Source of the DNA: Acidimicrobiia bacterium
Lineage (GTDB): Bacteria; Actinomycetota; Acidimicrobiia; Acidimicrobiales; Poriferisodalaceae
Assembly: GCA_022826045.1 (NCBI GenBank)
Contig: JAJDVQ010000078.1
Span: forward strand, 1 to 64,000
Reading direction: 5' to 3'
Length of the DNA: 64,000 bases
Part shown: piece after piece, positions 1-8,421 of the stretch
How the letters are laid out: each line of letters starts with the position of its first letter
How positions within the stretch are numbered: the first letter of the stretch is position 1
The notes under the pieces: generated by a model
Databases searched by the model: none
Told to the model about the DNA's origin: nothing
What the model saw: only the letters and a program-made list of their open reading frames with translations
Made by a program: the position numbers and the translations under genes

Positions 1-56
1 CCGTCCACCAGCGACACAGCATCCGCCGGTCGGTCCTGCCGTGAATTCTCAGTCAA
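1..56 (-). CDS. possible IS256-like transposase, N-terminal start only
   Basis: A TTG codon at 56-54 opens a frame that runs off the left edge and reads MTENSRQDRPADAVSLVDG. A GGAGAGG ribosome-binding site lies six bases upstream. Just outside it (117-140) is a sequence resembling an IS256-family terminal repeat, with the inner TGTGTAA pointing toward this frame. That spacing suits an IS256-type transposase start, but only about 18 codons are visible and none is catalytic. The family call therefore rests on the end sequence and position. It could instead be a chance open frame. Confidence 0.33.
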   Translation of the reverse strand, partial: MTENSRQDRPADAVSLVD

Positions 57-116
57 TGTGGTCCTCTCCGCCGCTCCGGAATCCATCACCGAAGCAACTG
101 TCTCAGACCACCCCCC

Positions 117-143
117 TTACACAGAGGAAATGACAGTCCCCCA
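117..143 (-). mobile_element. IS256-like element terminus
   Basis: On the minus strand the outer GGGACTGTCATTT is followed by CTGTGTAA, the arrangement typical of IS256-family terminal inverted repeats. The recognisable IS630 protein sequence stops exactly here (after ...LADVVG), so this is probably the boundary of a second insertion sequence that entered the IS630 transposase gene and extends leftward out of the window. The other end cannot be seen. Confidence 0.42.
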
Positions 144-627
144 CCACGTCGGCGAGCTTGGCCTCGAAGTCGGGATCGGCGGAGATCTTGAATATGTCAG
201 TGCGCCACGGGCGCAGCCCCGCCTCGCGCCACGTGCGCGCCACGACGTCCTTGCCGACACCGTGACGGGCCGCCATCTCGCGCGTCGTCCAGCACGACGC
301 CCCGCCCGGCGGCGGCTCGCACAGCGTGTCCGCCACGATCGCCGCCTCGGCCTCGGCGCTCACCGACCGCCCGGGGCCGCGGCCGGGCGCGACCGTGTCC
401 AGCCAGCCCAGCCCGCCCGCCTCGAAGCCGCGCCGCCACGCCCGCACCGTGTTCGGCGCCACCCGCGCCCGACGGGCGATCTCCTCATTGGCCAGCCCCT
501 CGGCCGCCCACAACAGCACCCGCGCCTGACGCGCCGCGCGCACCGTCGAGCCCCCCGACGCCGCCACTCGCTCCAGCCCGGCCCTGGCCGTGTCGTCCAG
601 CTCCAGCGCAACAGCACACATGCTCAT
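142..627 (-). pseudogene. IS630-family transposase, truncated N-terminal part
   Basis: About 160 residues resemble the N-terminal half of IS630-type transposases: a Tc3/IS630 helix-turn-helix (residues about 15-70, with NTVRAWRRGF) and a winged-helix segment ending DIFKISADPDFEAKLADVVG. Family members then continue into a DDE catalytic domain of roughly 200 residues. Here the frame passes into unrelated sequence (DCHFLCVRGVV) and stops at 103, so the catalytic domain is missing and the gene is dead. The break coincides with an IS256-like end. The start ATG at 627 is the natural family start. Confidence 0.8.
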
Positions 628-671
628 CGAAACACCCTAGACAACCCCGCAACCAAACCCACGACAAACCA

Positions 672-1097
672 CTAGCGCCAGAGGGCCAGCAGCACGCCGA
701 TGACGCTGTAGGAGATGAGCGGGTAGCCGGCGTTGATGGCCCACAGCCGCAGGCTGCGGCCCTCGAAGGCGTAGTTGATGCCGTGCGAGGTGAGCACGAA
801 GCCGGCGCCGGCCAGCAGGCCGAGGCCCAGTCCCTCGCCGAAGCTGTCAGTGTCGAGGCCCTGGCCCAGCAGCGCCAGCACGAGCGTGAAGACGAATGCG
901 AGCACGATCGCCAGCACGTAGGGGTACCACTGGCGCGGCGTGCCCTTCATCGCCTCCATGTCGTCGTCGGTCAGCCCGACTTCGGCCATCCACGGCTTGG
1001 CCAGCGTGCTGTACCACGCCGCCCCGAGCACCTGGTTGAACACGATCGCCACGATGATCGCCCACCAGTTCAGGCTTCCGAGGTCCATCGCGTCCAT
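672..1097 (-). CDS. DUF1761 family membrane protein
   Basis: A 141-residue protein with four predicted membrane segments (about 10-30, 58-80, 90-110, 120-140). It carries the DUF1761 hallmarks: an early NQVLGAAWYSTLAKPWM segment, the loop GLTDDDMEAMKGTP, and a final INAGYPLISYSVIGVLLALW. No biochemical role is established for the family. The length is normal, so the gene appears intact although IS630 debris begins directly after its stop codon. The TAG stop lies at a TA dinucleotide, the target used by IS630 elements, so the insertion may have supplied the last base of the stop. It sits 27 bases after the SRPBCC gene on the same strand. Confidence 0.75.
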   Translation of the reverse strand: MDAMDLGSLNWWAIIVAIVFNQVLGAAWYSTLAKPWMAEVGLTDDDMEAMKGTPRQWYPYVLAIVLAFVFTLVLALLGQGLDTDSFGEGLGLGLLAGAGFVLTSHGINYAFEGRSLRLWAINAGYPLISYSVIGVLLALWR

Positions 1098-1124
1098 GTG
1101 CGTCCTCCTGAATTCCCAAAGGAG

Positions 1125-1595
1125 CTATGACTCGGCGGTTGCCTTGATGGCTGCGAGGGTTGCGGCCATGCCGGAACGTACGGCATCAGTTCTCGCTGCC
1201 AACTGTTCGGCACTCAATGGCTGAAGCGTAGGCGGCAGGCTGAGCACATCCCAGATCTCCGTCAGCGACGTGCCGCCCGTGCCATTGGGCGCCATGCGGT
1301 AGGTCCAGCGCACATAGGGGCCTTCAGGGTCCTGCGGGCGGGTCACCCACTCGAAGCACTCCGACGGCTGGGCCACAGTGACCGTGCAGGGCACACTCCA
1401 CTCGCGGTCGCCGATTCGGTTGTGCCCTTCGAAGGTCGAGCCTTCAGCAGCAGGCATATCGCTTGTCCAGTCCGCCCCGACATTCTCCGGGCTCCACTCC
1501 CCCATCCGACCCACGTCGGACACCAGGGCATAGACGGCATCGGGAGTGGCCGCGATGTCGACGCTTGCTTCGTGCTGCATTCCATGAACGGTCAT
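1125..1595 (-). CDS. SRPBCC family protein (polyketide cyclase/dehydrase-like)
   Basis: A 156-residue START/Bet v 1-like protein. EASVDIAATPDAVYALVSD is the usual first strand and helix of SRPBCC proteins, followed by the WSPEN and WTYRMAPNGTGGTSLTEIWD strands, and a long C-terminal helix (LSAEQLAARTDAVRSGMAATLAAIKATAE). Such proteins bind hydrophobic ligands or act as cyclases; the substrate here is unknown. I chose ATG 1595 rather than the longer frame from 1643 because the fold starts directly after it. A perfect inverted repeat (1596-1617) abuts the start codon and may control expression. Confidence 0.72.
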   Translation of the reverse strand: MTVHGMQHEASVDIAATPDAVYALVSDVGRMGEWSPENVGADWTSDMPAAEGSTFEGHNRIGDREWSVPCTVTVAQPSECFEWVTRPQDPEGPYVRWTYRMAPNGTGGTSLTEIWDVLSLPPTLQPLSAEQLAARTDAVRSGMAATLAAIKATAES

Positions 1596-1617
1596 GGGCG
1601 AAACCGTAGTTTCGCCC
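1596..1617. promoter_or_regulatory. inverted repeat abutting the SRPBCC start codon
   Basis: GGGCGAAAC and GTTTCGCCC form a perfect nine-base inverted repeat around a CGTA loop, ending one base before the ATG at 1595. No ribosome-binding site is evident between it and the ATG. It could be a repressor operator or an RNA hairpin that hides the initiation region; the sequence alone does not decide. Confidence 0.5.
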
Positions 1618-1875
1618 GCCGACGAGCGAAGTTGTTCATGCATGCGAACCGTCTTTCTGTCATACGGACTGTTTCCCGCTCTTGTTCGCTGCGCTCACGG
1701 GCCGCTCGGGCCACGGCTTCGCCTGGCGGCTCAGCCTCTGGGTGCAGGCGTCGGCTACGACCCCGACAAGGCACTGCGATGCAGCCCGCCGCGCCATACC
1801 ATTGCGGCGACCGCGGCGGGCCGTGTTACCACCCGCTGCCGCCGATGCCGAGAGCTACGGGAACGAGGAGCACAG

Positions 1876-2775
1876 ATGGGCGAGATCCCGCGAACCGAGG
1901 ACCGTCGCAGCCCCATCCGGCGGCTCGGACGAACGGTTGAGCCGATTCACACGGTCGCCTATTACTCACCCGAGATCTACGGCTTCAACGACGACGGGTT
2001 CAAGGGCTGGTGGCATGCCTACTTCGCGTACCGCTCGGCCCCCATGGGCAGGGTGAGTGCTGCGACCGTGACATCGGTGTTCTACAACTTCGCCCCACGC
2101 ATGGTGGAGCGGGCTGTGCCGGGCTGCTGGGACGTCATGGAACCCGACGCCGTCCGTGCCCGCCAGCTTGAGCTCACGACGGCGTCGATGCAGCGGGCCT
2201 TGGGCGAGTACCCGGATCAGGGCGAGATTGCCGCAGCAGCGTCCGCGCTGCGCAGCTTCGCAGGAGATCTGCCGACCGGGGCACGACCGCTGTATGCAGG
2301 GTGGGCATCGGAGCCGTGGCCGGGCGACACCACGGGCGGCGGTGATGTCATGGACCTCTGGCACGGCTGCACACTGCTGCGAGAGTTCCGTTTCGACGGC
2401 CACAACATCGCGCTCGCCGCCGGCGACCTCGATCCCGTCGAATGCCACGTGATGATGACCACCGGCGGTCATGGCAACGGCGCCACGATCCAGAAGATCC
2501 GGGGCTGGAGCGCCGACGAATGGGATGCCGCCTGCCAACGCCTTATCGATCGCGGCTGGACCACGGCTGATGGCGAGCAAACTCCCGAAGGCAACGCCGC
2601 ACGCCGGGCGGTCGAACACGACACCGACCGGTTGTCATTGGCCGCGGCCGATGCCTTGCCTCCGGACGATCTCGAGGCCCTGCTGGGACAGCTCGAGCGC
2701 ATCATGGGCTACCTCGTCGAGACCGGCATCGTCGCGGGCGTCTGGCCGCCTCCGCACGTCACCGTCGACGCCTGA
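1876..2775 (+). CDS. SCO6745-like helix-turn-helix family protein
   Basis: A 299-residue protein of the actinobacterial SCO6745-type family, which is annotated as helix-turn-helix but functionally uncharacterised. Recognisable segments are IHTVAYYSPE at the start, GWWHAYFAYRSAPMG, TSVFYNFAPRMVERAVP, then LWHGCTLLREFRFDGHNIAL and a C-terminal winged-helix-like part (WDAACQRLIDRGWTTADG) ending in a long helix. The ATG at 1876 is preceded by GAGGAG; the open frame extends upstream to 1594, but that part does not resemble the family. A 280-base spacer separates it from the divergent SRPBCC gene. The next gene, glnS, follows after six bases, so they are probably co-transcribed. Confidence 0.7.
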   Translation: MGEIPRTEDRRSPIRRLGRTVEPIHTVAYYSPEIYGFNDDGFKGWWHAYFAYRSAPMGRVSAATVTSVFYNFAPRMVERAVPGCWDVMEPDAVRARQLELTTASMQRALGEYPDQGEIAAAASALRSFAGDLPTGARPLYAGWASEPWPGDTTGGGDVMDLWHGCTLLREFRFDGHNIALAAGDLDPVECHVMMTTGGHGNGATIQKIRGWSADEWDAACQRLIDRGWTTADGEQTPEGNAARRAVEHDTDRLSLAAADALPPDDLEALLGQLERIMGYLVETGIVAGVWPPPHVTVDA

Positions 2776-2781
2776 GGACCT

Positions 2782-4557
2782 GTGCCTGACCCCCTCGGGC
2801 CCTCCAGCTCAGCCGCCCCTGCCAGCGAGTCCGCGAACGGCGGCAGTCGCGACTTCATTCGAGACCAAGTCGAGGCGGACTTGGGGTCGGAGCGTTTCGC
2901 GGGCAGGGTTCAGACCCGCTTCCCACCGGAACCGAACGGGTATCTCCACGTCGGGCACGCCAAGGCGATCTGCTTGGACTTCACGGTGGCCTCCGAATTC
3001 GGCGGCCACTGCTTTCTGCGCTTCGACGACACGAATCCTGCCACCGAGAGTCCCGAGTACGTCGAGGCCATCGTCGACGACGTGAGGTGGCTGGGCTTCG
3101 AGCCCGACGAAGTTCGCTTTGCCTCGGACTACTTCGAACAGCTCTACGCATGGGCGGAATACCTGATCGCGCGAGGGCTGGCCTACGTCGACGACCAGGA
3201 CGCGGAGACCATTTCAGCGGGGCGTGGGGGCTTCGGGCAGCCAGGCATCGAGAGCCCCTACCGGGATCGAGAAGCCCCCGAGAACCTGCGCCTGTTCCGC
3301 GAGATGGCCGCTGGCCAGCATCCTGAAGGCAGCAGGGTGCTGCGGGCCCGTGTCGACATGCAGCATGAGAACATGCAGATGCGCGACCCGGTGATGTACC
3401 GCATCCGCCACGAGCACCACTACCGCAGCGGCGACCGCTGGTGCATCTACCCCACCTACGACTGGGCTCACGGCCAGAGCGATGCCATCGAAGGCGTCAC
3501 CCATTCGCTGTGCACGCTGGAATTCCGGGACAACCGGGCGCTGTACGACTGGTACCTGCAGCACCTGCCGCTCGCTGAGCTGGGTCATGCAGGCGACCGC
3601 CCGCATCAGACCGAATTCGCCCGCTTGGAGCTGACCCACACGGTCACCTCCAAGCGAATCCTTCGCCGTCTCGTGGAAGACGGTCATGTCGACGGCTGGG
3701 ACGATCCCCGGCTGCCGACGCTGCGGGCCCTGCGCAGGCGCGGCTACCCCCCCTCGGCCATTCGGGACTTCTGCGGTTTCATCGGCGTGGCGCGTACCAA
3801 CAGCCGGCACGCACCCGAACTGCTCGAATCATTCGTGCGCACCGAGCTGAATGCCGCTGTACCCCGGCGGATGGCCGTGCTGCGACCGCTGAAGCTGGTA
3901 ATCACCAACTGGCCCATCGACGACGACGGGGAACCGGTGCTCGAGTACCGGGAAGCGACGAACAACCCCGAAGATCCATCGGCAGGCACCCGGCAGGTGC
4001 CCTTCAGCGGGACGCTGTGGATCGAGCATGACGACTTCCGCCTGGAACCGCCGCCCAAGTACTTCCGGCTGACGCCGGGACGCGAGGTGCGGCTGCGCGC
4101 CGGCTATTTCATTCGCTGCACCGACGCAGCGACCGACGCTGACGGGAATGTCACCGAAGTGCGTTGCACCTACGACCCCGAGACCTCCGGCGGGCAAGCC
4201 CCAGACGGTCGCAAGGTCAAGGCCACGATCCACTGGGTCAGCGCCGCGCACGCCGTGCCAATCGAAGCGGCGCTGTACGAGCGGCTCTTCGATGCCGAGC
4301 TGCCGGGCGAGCGCACCGGTGATCCGCTCGACGACCTGCACCCGAGCTCACGCGAGCTGTGCGCCGGGGTCGCCGAACCCGCTGTCGCCGACATCGCCCC
4401 CGGTCAGGTGGTGCAGTTCGAACGCCTCGGCTATTTCTGCGCCGACAGTTCAGGGCCGGACAATCCCGGTGCACCGCTCTTCCACCGCACCGTCGGCCTG
4501 CGCGATGAGTGGGCCAACATCCAGAAGCGCCAGCAACAGCAAGGAACACGACGATGA
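2782..4557 (+). CDS. glnS: glutaminyl-tRNA synthetase
   Basis: A 591-residue class I aminoacyl-tRNA synthetase that charges tRNA-Gln with glutamine in the cytosol. TRFPPEPNGYLHVGHAKAIC contains the HIGH-type motif (HVGH, residues 56-59). CIYPTYDWAHGQSDAIEGVT is the GlnRS-type active-site block, and VTSKR is the KMSKS equivalent. A C-terminal beta-barrel anticodon-binding region follows (KLVITNWP, YFRLTPGREVRLR). Length and order match bacterial GlnRS rather than GluRS. The start is GTG 2782, and the stop overlaps the next ATG (ATGA). Most Actinomycetota lack GlnRS and form Gln-tRNA through GatCAB, so its presence is notable. Confidence 0.93.
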   Translation: MPDPLGPSSSAAPASESANGGSRDFIRDQVEADLGSERFAGRVQTRFPPEPNGYLHVGHAKAICLDFTVASEFGGHCFLRFDDTNPATESPEYVEAIVDDVRWLGFEPDEVRFASDYFEQLYAWAEYLIARGLAYVDDQDAETISAGRGGFGQPGIESPYRDREAPENLRLFREMAAGQHPEGSRVLRARVDMQHENMQMRDPVMYRIRHEHHYRSGDRWCIYPTYDWAHGQSDAIEGVTHSLCTLEFRDNRALYDWYLQHLPLAELGHAGDRPHQTEFARLELTHTVTSKRILRRLVEDGHVDGWDDPRLPTLRALRRRGYPPSAIRDFCGFIGVARTNSRHAPELLESFVRTELNAAVPRRMAVLRPLKLVITNWPIDDDGEPVLEYREATNNPEDPSAGTRQVPFSGTLWIEHDDFRLEPPPKYFRLTPGREVRLRAGYFIRCTDAATDADGNVTEVRCTYDPETSGGQAPDGRKVKATIHWVSAAHAVPIEAALYERLFDAELPGERTGDPLDDLHPSSRELCAGVAEPAVADIAPGQVVQFERLGYFCADSSGPDNPGAPLFHRTVGLRDEWANIQKRQQQQGTRR

Positions 4558-5297
4558 ACCAGGGCGTGGCCATCATCACCGGCGGCGGCACCGGCATCGG
4601 CCGGGCGTGTGCGCTGGCCCTCTCGGAGGCCGGCTGGATGACAGTCGTGTGCGGTCGCCGCCGGGAGCTGCTTGACGAGGTAGTGGATCAGTGCGCCGCC
4701 GATGCACTCGCCGTGACGGCCGATGTGTCCGATCCCGAGCAGGTCGATGCGCTCTTCGCCGCGGCCACGGACCGGTTCGGCCGCGTGGACCTCCTGTTCA
4801 ACAACGCCGGCATGGGCACCCGACCCGTTCCGGTGGACGAGTTGCCTGTTGACGACTGGCTGGCCACGGTTGGGGTGAACCTGACCGGCTCGTGGCTGTG
4901 CGCCCGCGCTGCGTTCGCGCAGATGAAGCGTCAGCAACCCTCCGGAGGACGGATCATCAACAACGGATCAGTGTCGGCGCAGACACCCCGCCCGCACTCG
5001 TCCCCGTACACAGCGACGAAACATGCGATCACCGGGCTCACCAAGGCCCTGTCGTTGGAGGGACGGGATCACGGCATCACCGTCGGCCAGATCGACATCG
5101 GCAACGCCGAGTCGCCACTGACCGCTCCGATGGCCACGGGCGTCCCCCAGGCCGACGGCAGCATCCGTGCCGAGCCGCTGATGGACGTCGACGACGTGGC
5201 CCGTGCTGTGCTGTACATGGCAGAACTGCCCGCCGACACCAACGTGCTCACCATGACCGTGATGGCCAACAACATGCCCCTCGTCGGCCGCGGCTGA
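4554..5297 (+). CDS. SDR family NAD(P)-dependent oxidoreductase
   Basis: A 247-residue classical short-chain dehydrogenase. TGGGTGIG (residues about 9-16) is the nucleotide-binding TGxxxGxG motif, NNAG lies near residue 84, the catalytic Ser is in INNGSVSAQ, and YTATK holds the Tyr and Lys. After VCGRRRE at the second strand there is no clear acidic residue, which slightly favours NADP. The substrate is unknown. The ATG at 4554 overlaps the glnS stop, so the two are translationally coupled although functionally unrelated. Confidence 0.88.
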   Translation: MNQGVAIITGGGTGIGRACALALSEAGWMTVVCGRRRELLDEVVDQCAADALAVTADVSDPEQVDALFAAATDRFGRVDLLFNNAGMGTRPVPVDELPVDDWLATVGVNLTGSWLCARAAFAQMKRQQPSGGRIINNGSVSAQTPRPHSSPYTATKHAITGLTKALSLEGRDHGITVGQIDIGNAESPLTAPMATGVPQADGSIRAEPLMDVDDVARAVLYMAELPADTNVLTMTVMANNMPLVGRG

Positions 5298-5351
5298 CAG
5301 CGGCGCATCAGACTCGGTCGCGACTGAGCTGTTTTTCGTAGGCTGCGCGCC

Positions 5352-5861
5352 ATGAAGTTCGGGTATCTCACAGGCAATCACCACGGCGGCATCGACCCAG
5401 GCGACCTGGCGCAAGAACTTGAGGAACGCGGCTTCGCATCGGTGTGGTACCCCGAGCACACCCACATCCCGACCTCCCGCGAGAGCCCCTATCCGAACGG
5501 CGGCCAGCTCCCCGGCACCTACTTCCACATGATGGACCCGTTCGTCTCCATCGGCGTCGCCGCCGCACGGACCAGCCAGATCACGCTCGGCACTGGCATC
5601 TGCCTCATCCTTCAGCACGACCTCATCGACCTCGCACGCACCGTCGCCAGCGCCGATGTGCTGGCCAGCGGCCGTGTGGTGCTGGGCGTCGGCGTCGGCT
5701 GGAACAAGGAGGAACTCGCCGACCATCGCCCCGACATGCCCTTCAGCCGCCGCTACGGCGCCATGCGCGAGCGCATCGCTGCGATGCGCTCGATCTGGGC
5801 CGACGAGACCCTGCAGTACCTCGACGAACTCGCCCCCACCCTCGCCGCGTTCAGTACCTGA
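5352..5861 (+). pseudogene. LLM-class (F420-type) oxidoreductase, internally deleted
   Basis: The first 155 or so residues match luciferase-like F420-dependent oxidoreductases: MKFGYLTGNHHG, FASVWYPEHTHIP, TLGTGICLI and VVLGVGVGWNKEEL, then MRERIAAMRSIWADE. Complete relatives have about 280-300 residues, but here IWADE passes directly into LQYLDELAPTLAAF and a stop, a phrase that resembles the extreme C-terminus of such proteins. The simplest reading is an in-frame loss of about 110-120 codons covering the second half of the TIM barrel. The product is probably inactive. No clear ribosome-binding site is present. Confidence 0.62.
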
Positions 5862-5867
5862 GTCGGG

Positions 5868-7079
5868 CTAGAGGCCGGAGCGTTCCAGGATGTGCACGCC
5901 GCAGCTCGAGCCGAGGCCGATCACGTGCGCCAGGCCGACTTTGGCATCGGGTACCTGGCGGTCACCGGCCTCGCCGCGGACGTGCGTGGCAACCTCGAAC
6001 AGGTTGGCTACGCCGGTGGCGCCGATGGGGTGCCCCTTCGACAGCAGGCCGCCCGACACGTTCACCGGGATCTCCCCGTCGCGCCACGGGCCGCCCTTGT
6101 CGATCCACTCGCCGGCGCCGCCGGGTTCGCACAGCCGCAGGTTGTCGTAGTGCCGCAACTCGGCGGTTGCGAAGCAGTCGTGCAGCTCCACCAAATCGAG
6201 ATCGGCAGGATCCACGCCCGCATCCTCGTATGCCGCGTCAGCGGCGTTGCGAGTGAGCGTGTTGACGTCGGGCTGCACCTGGCAGCCCTCGGTCCAGGGG
6301 TCTGAAGTGAGCACCGAAGCCGAGACCTTGACGGCGCGCCGTTGCTGTTCACGCGGCAGCGTCTTCAGCTTCTCGTCGGAGACCAGCACCACAGCCGCCG
6401 ATCCATCGCCGGTCGGGCAGCACATCAGCAGGGTGTTCGGGTAGGCGATCACCTCGGAGCTCATGACCTCGTCGAGCGTGAACGCCTTGCGATATTGCGC
6501 CAGCGGGTTCAGCGTGGAGTGCTCGTGGTTCTTCTGCGCCACCTTGGCGAACTGCTCGAAACCCACGCCGTCGTTCTCGTAGGCGTACTCCATGCCGGCC
6601 TGGGCAAACACGCCGGGCATCATGTTGGTGCCGAGCCGCCCCTCGACGCCGACGACGGACCCGAAGCGTCCCTTGCGCTCGAATACTTGCTTGTCGGAGC
6701 GGGCGGCTCGATCGGCACCGAGCATGCCCATCTTGCCCATCTGCTCGACGCCGACTGCAAGGCCCATCTGGGCCTCACCGGATTTGATCGCCATCATCAC
6801 TGTGCGGACTGCTGTCGCACCCGTCGCGCAGGCGTTGGCCACGTTGTACACGGGAATGCCGGTCTGGCCGAGCTGCTTCTGGAGACGCTGGCCGACGCCG
6901 CCATTGGCCTCGTACAGGCAGCCCGCCGCCAAGACGTCCATGTCGGCCATGGTCACCCCGCCGTCATCGAGTGCCCCAAGCGAGGCTTCTGCGGCCAGGT
7001 CGATGAGGTCTTTGTCGGCATAGCGGCCGAACTTGGTCATGGAAGTGCCGAGAATCCATACGGGGTCTTGGTTGTTCAT
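5868..7079 (-). CDS. SCP2-type thiolase (acetyl-CoA acyltransferase-like)
   Basis: A 403-residue thiolase-fold protein of the SCP2/lipid-transfer branch, acting on acyl-CoA thioesters. The nucleophilic cysteine is Cys84 in NVANACATGATA, the second catalytic block is ELHDCFATAE, and the GHP motif is GGLLSKGHPIGATG near the C-terminus. Retention of these residues argues for true thiolytic or condensing activity rather than a retro-aldolase that has lost the nucleophile. A DUF35 protein gene lies just upstream on the same strand; thiolase/DUF35 pairs form complexes in actinobacterial steroid and lipid degradation. The start is ATG 7079. Confidence 0.87.
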   Translation of the reverse strand: MNNQDPVWILGTSMTKFGRYADKDLIDLAAEASLGALDDGGVTMADMDVLAAGCLYEANGGVGQRLQKQLGQTGIPVYNVANACATGATAVRTVMMAIKSGEAQMGLAVGVEQMGKMGMLGADRAARSDKQVFERKGRFGSVVGVEGRLGTNMMPGVFAQAGMEYAYENDGVGFEQFAKVAQKNHEHSTLNPLAQYRKAFTLDEVMSSEVIAYPNTLLMCCPTGDGSAAVVLVSDEKLKTLPREQQRRAVKVSASVLTSDPWTEGCQVQPDVNTLTRNAADAAYEDAGVDPADLDLVELHDCFATAELRHYDNLRLCEPGGAGEWIDKGGPWRDGEIPVNVSGGLLSKGHPIGATGVANLFEVATHVRGEAGDRQVPDAKVGLAHVIGLGSSCGVHILERSGL

Positions 7080-7146
7080 GGCTGTTCGCTTTCGTTGCTG
7101 CAGTGGCTTGTCGTTCGGCGGGTTCGGGTGGGTGAGGGATGCGGGC

Positions 7147-7542
7147 TCAGGCGGCTGCGGGCTCGTATCCGAAGGCGACGGCTTCGTTGCCGTCGTCGTC
7201 GGTGGCGGTCACATAGGTCGCGAGGCGCACTCGCATGCCGAGGGTCACATTGGCAGGGGTGGGCTCGATGTTGATGATGTTGCTCTTGACGCGCCCGCCG
7301 CCGTCGAGATCCACGACGGCGGAGATGTAGGGAGCGGGAACGCCCCGCGCAGCACGATGCACGATGGTGAAGGTCCGTACCTCGCCGGTATTGGCCAGCC
7401 GTTCGGTCGTGAACTCGCGTGCGCCGCATGCAGCACAGGCGTTGCGCCGGTCGAAGTAGCTGGTGCCGCACGCTGTGCAGACATTGGCGACCAGGTGAGG
7501 TTCGCTTCCGAGCTTCAGGTATTCGACCATGGAGATCTGCAT
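7147..7542 (-). CDS. OB-fold DUF35/zinc-ribbon protein, thiolase partner
   Basis: About 131 residues with an N-terminal rubredoxin-like zinc ribbon (CTACGTSYFDRRNACAAC: four cysteines in two CxxC pairs) followed by an OB-fold domain (GEVRTFTIVHRAARGVPAPY ... YVTATDDDGNEAVAFGYEP). These are the two halves of DUF35/ChsH2-type acyl-CoA-associated proteins, which bind the thiolase and help channel acyl-CoA substrates. I use ATG 7542; the frame extends to 7644 without further similarity. It lies 67 bases upstream of the thiolase gene and is probably co-transcribed with it. Confidence 0.82.
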   Translation of the reverse strand: MQISMVEYLKLGSEPHLVANVCTACGTSYFDRRNACAACGAREFTTERLANTGEVRTFTIVHRAARGVPAPYISAVVDLDGGGRVKSNIINIEPTPANVTLGMRVRLATYVTATDDDGNEAVAFGYEPAAA

Positions 7543-7689
7543 CGGCCCTGTCTCATCTGGCCCAGTCTGCTCACCCACGTCGGATTCCTTCCCCCATCGG
7601 GACCCGTGCGAGAGCCAGGTCCCCAGGACATCGCCCGGCAGCAATGTACCAGTGGCCCGCCCGCAGCCGACTGCTTCGGTCTGTGTCGG

Positions 7690-8421
7690 CTAGCGGCCCA
7701 GCCAGCTCCCCCAGTGAACCAGCGGCCGGTTCGGCGCTGTCGAGACCGTCAGCGCCTCGTCGTCCGCAGCGTCGGCGATCAGCAGGCGACGGGGCCGGTC
7801 TCGGCTCGCAGCCCCTCGGGCGGATGCTTCGGCGTCGCGATCGGGCCAACCCACGGCGATCACCCCGATGGGCTCGTGGGTTGGCGGAACGCCGAGCTTC
7901 GCTGCGACCGTAGGTGCGTGGTCAAACATGCCGAAGAACAGCACCCCGAGACCCTCGTCGATCGCTGCGTACTGCAACGCCAGCGAGGCGAAGGCGGCAT
8001 CAACCATCCAGTACGGCGTGGACCAGGCATCTGTGCCAGATCCGAGTCCGGAGCGCTCCTTGTCAGGCTCCGCGTAACGATCTATGTATGCCTGAGGATC
8101 TGCCCAGACGGCAACGAGGACCGGACAGGCCAGCAGCGAGGTCCAGCGAAAGCTCCCGCGGCGGTCAGCGGGCAATGCGGTGTCCCAGTAACGAGCCGTC
8201 TCGTCAGGACCGCGAAGAACCACGAAGTCGAACCCCTGCGAGTTTCCAGCTGACGGCACCCGGCGGGCGGTGTCGAGAATGCGCATGAGCAAGGTGTCAT
8301 CGACCGGATCGGCCAAGAAGTGCCTGGTCATCCTGCGGCGGCGAGCGAGATCGCCGAATGCTCCTGTCACAGGGTTGGGCGCGTCGGCCGGCCCGGCATG
8401 AGCCCGCAAGTGCGGTGGCAC
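7690..8421 (-). CDS. nitroreductase family protein
   Basis: A 243-residue FMN-dependent nitroreductase-like protein. The N-terminal RRRRMTRHFLADPVDD and RVPSAGNSQGFDFVVL segments are the FMN-binding start of the family, and the C-terminal half has DEGLGVLFFGMF and the HEPIGVIAVGWPDRD block. Members reduce nitro compounds, quinones or related electrophiles with NAD(P)H; the substrate here is unknown. The start is GTG 8421, which overlaps the TAG stop of the preceding gene by one base, indicating coupled translation. Confidence 0.85.
   Translation of the reverse strand: MPPHLRAHAGPADAPNPVTGAFGDLARRRRMTRHFLADPVDDTLLMRILDTARRVPSAGNSQGFDFVVLRGPDETARYWDTALPADRRGSFRWTSLLACPVLVAVWADPQAYIDRYAEPDKERSGLGSGTDAWSTPYWMVDAAFASLALQYAAIDEGLGVLFFGMFDHAPTVAAKLGVPPTHEPIGVIAVGWPDRDAEASARGAASRDRPRRLLIADAADDEALTVSTAPNRPLVHWGSWLGR

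Noticed and set aside
1594-1875. N-terminal extension of the SCO6745-like protein from 1594
   Set aside because: The family N-terminus and a GAGGAG site support ATG 1876; the upstream translation is unlike the family and overlaps the divergent gene start.
5444-6256. 270-residue plus-strand frame over the damaged oxidoreductase and thiolase end
   Set aside because: It is Arg/Pro-rich out-of-frame translation. It does not contain the missing half of the oxidoreductase, so it is not a frameshifted continuation.
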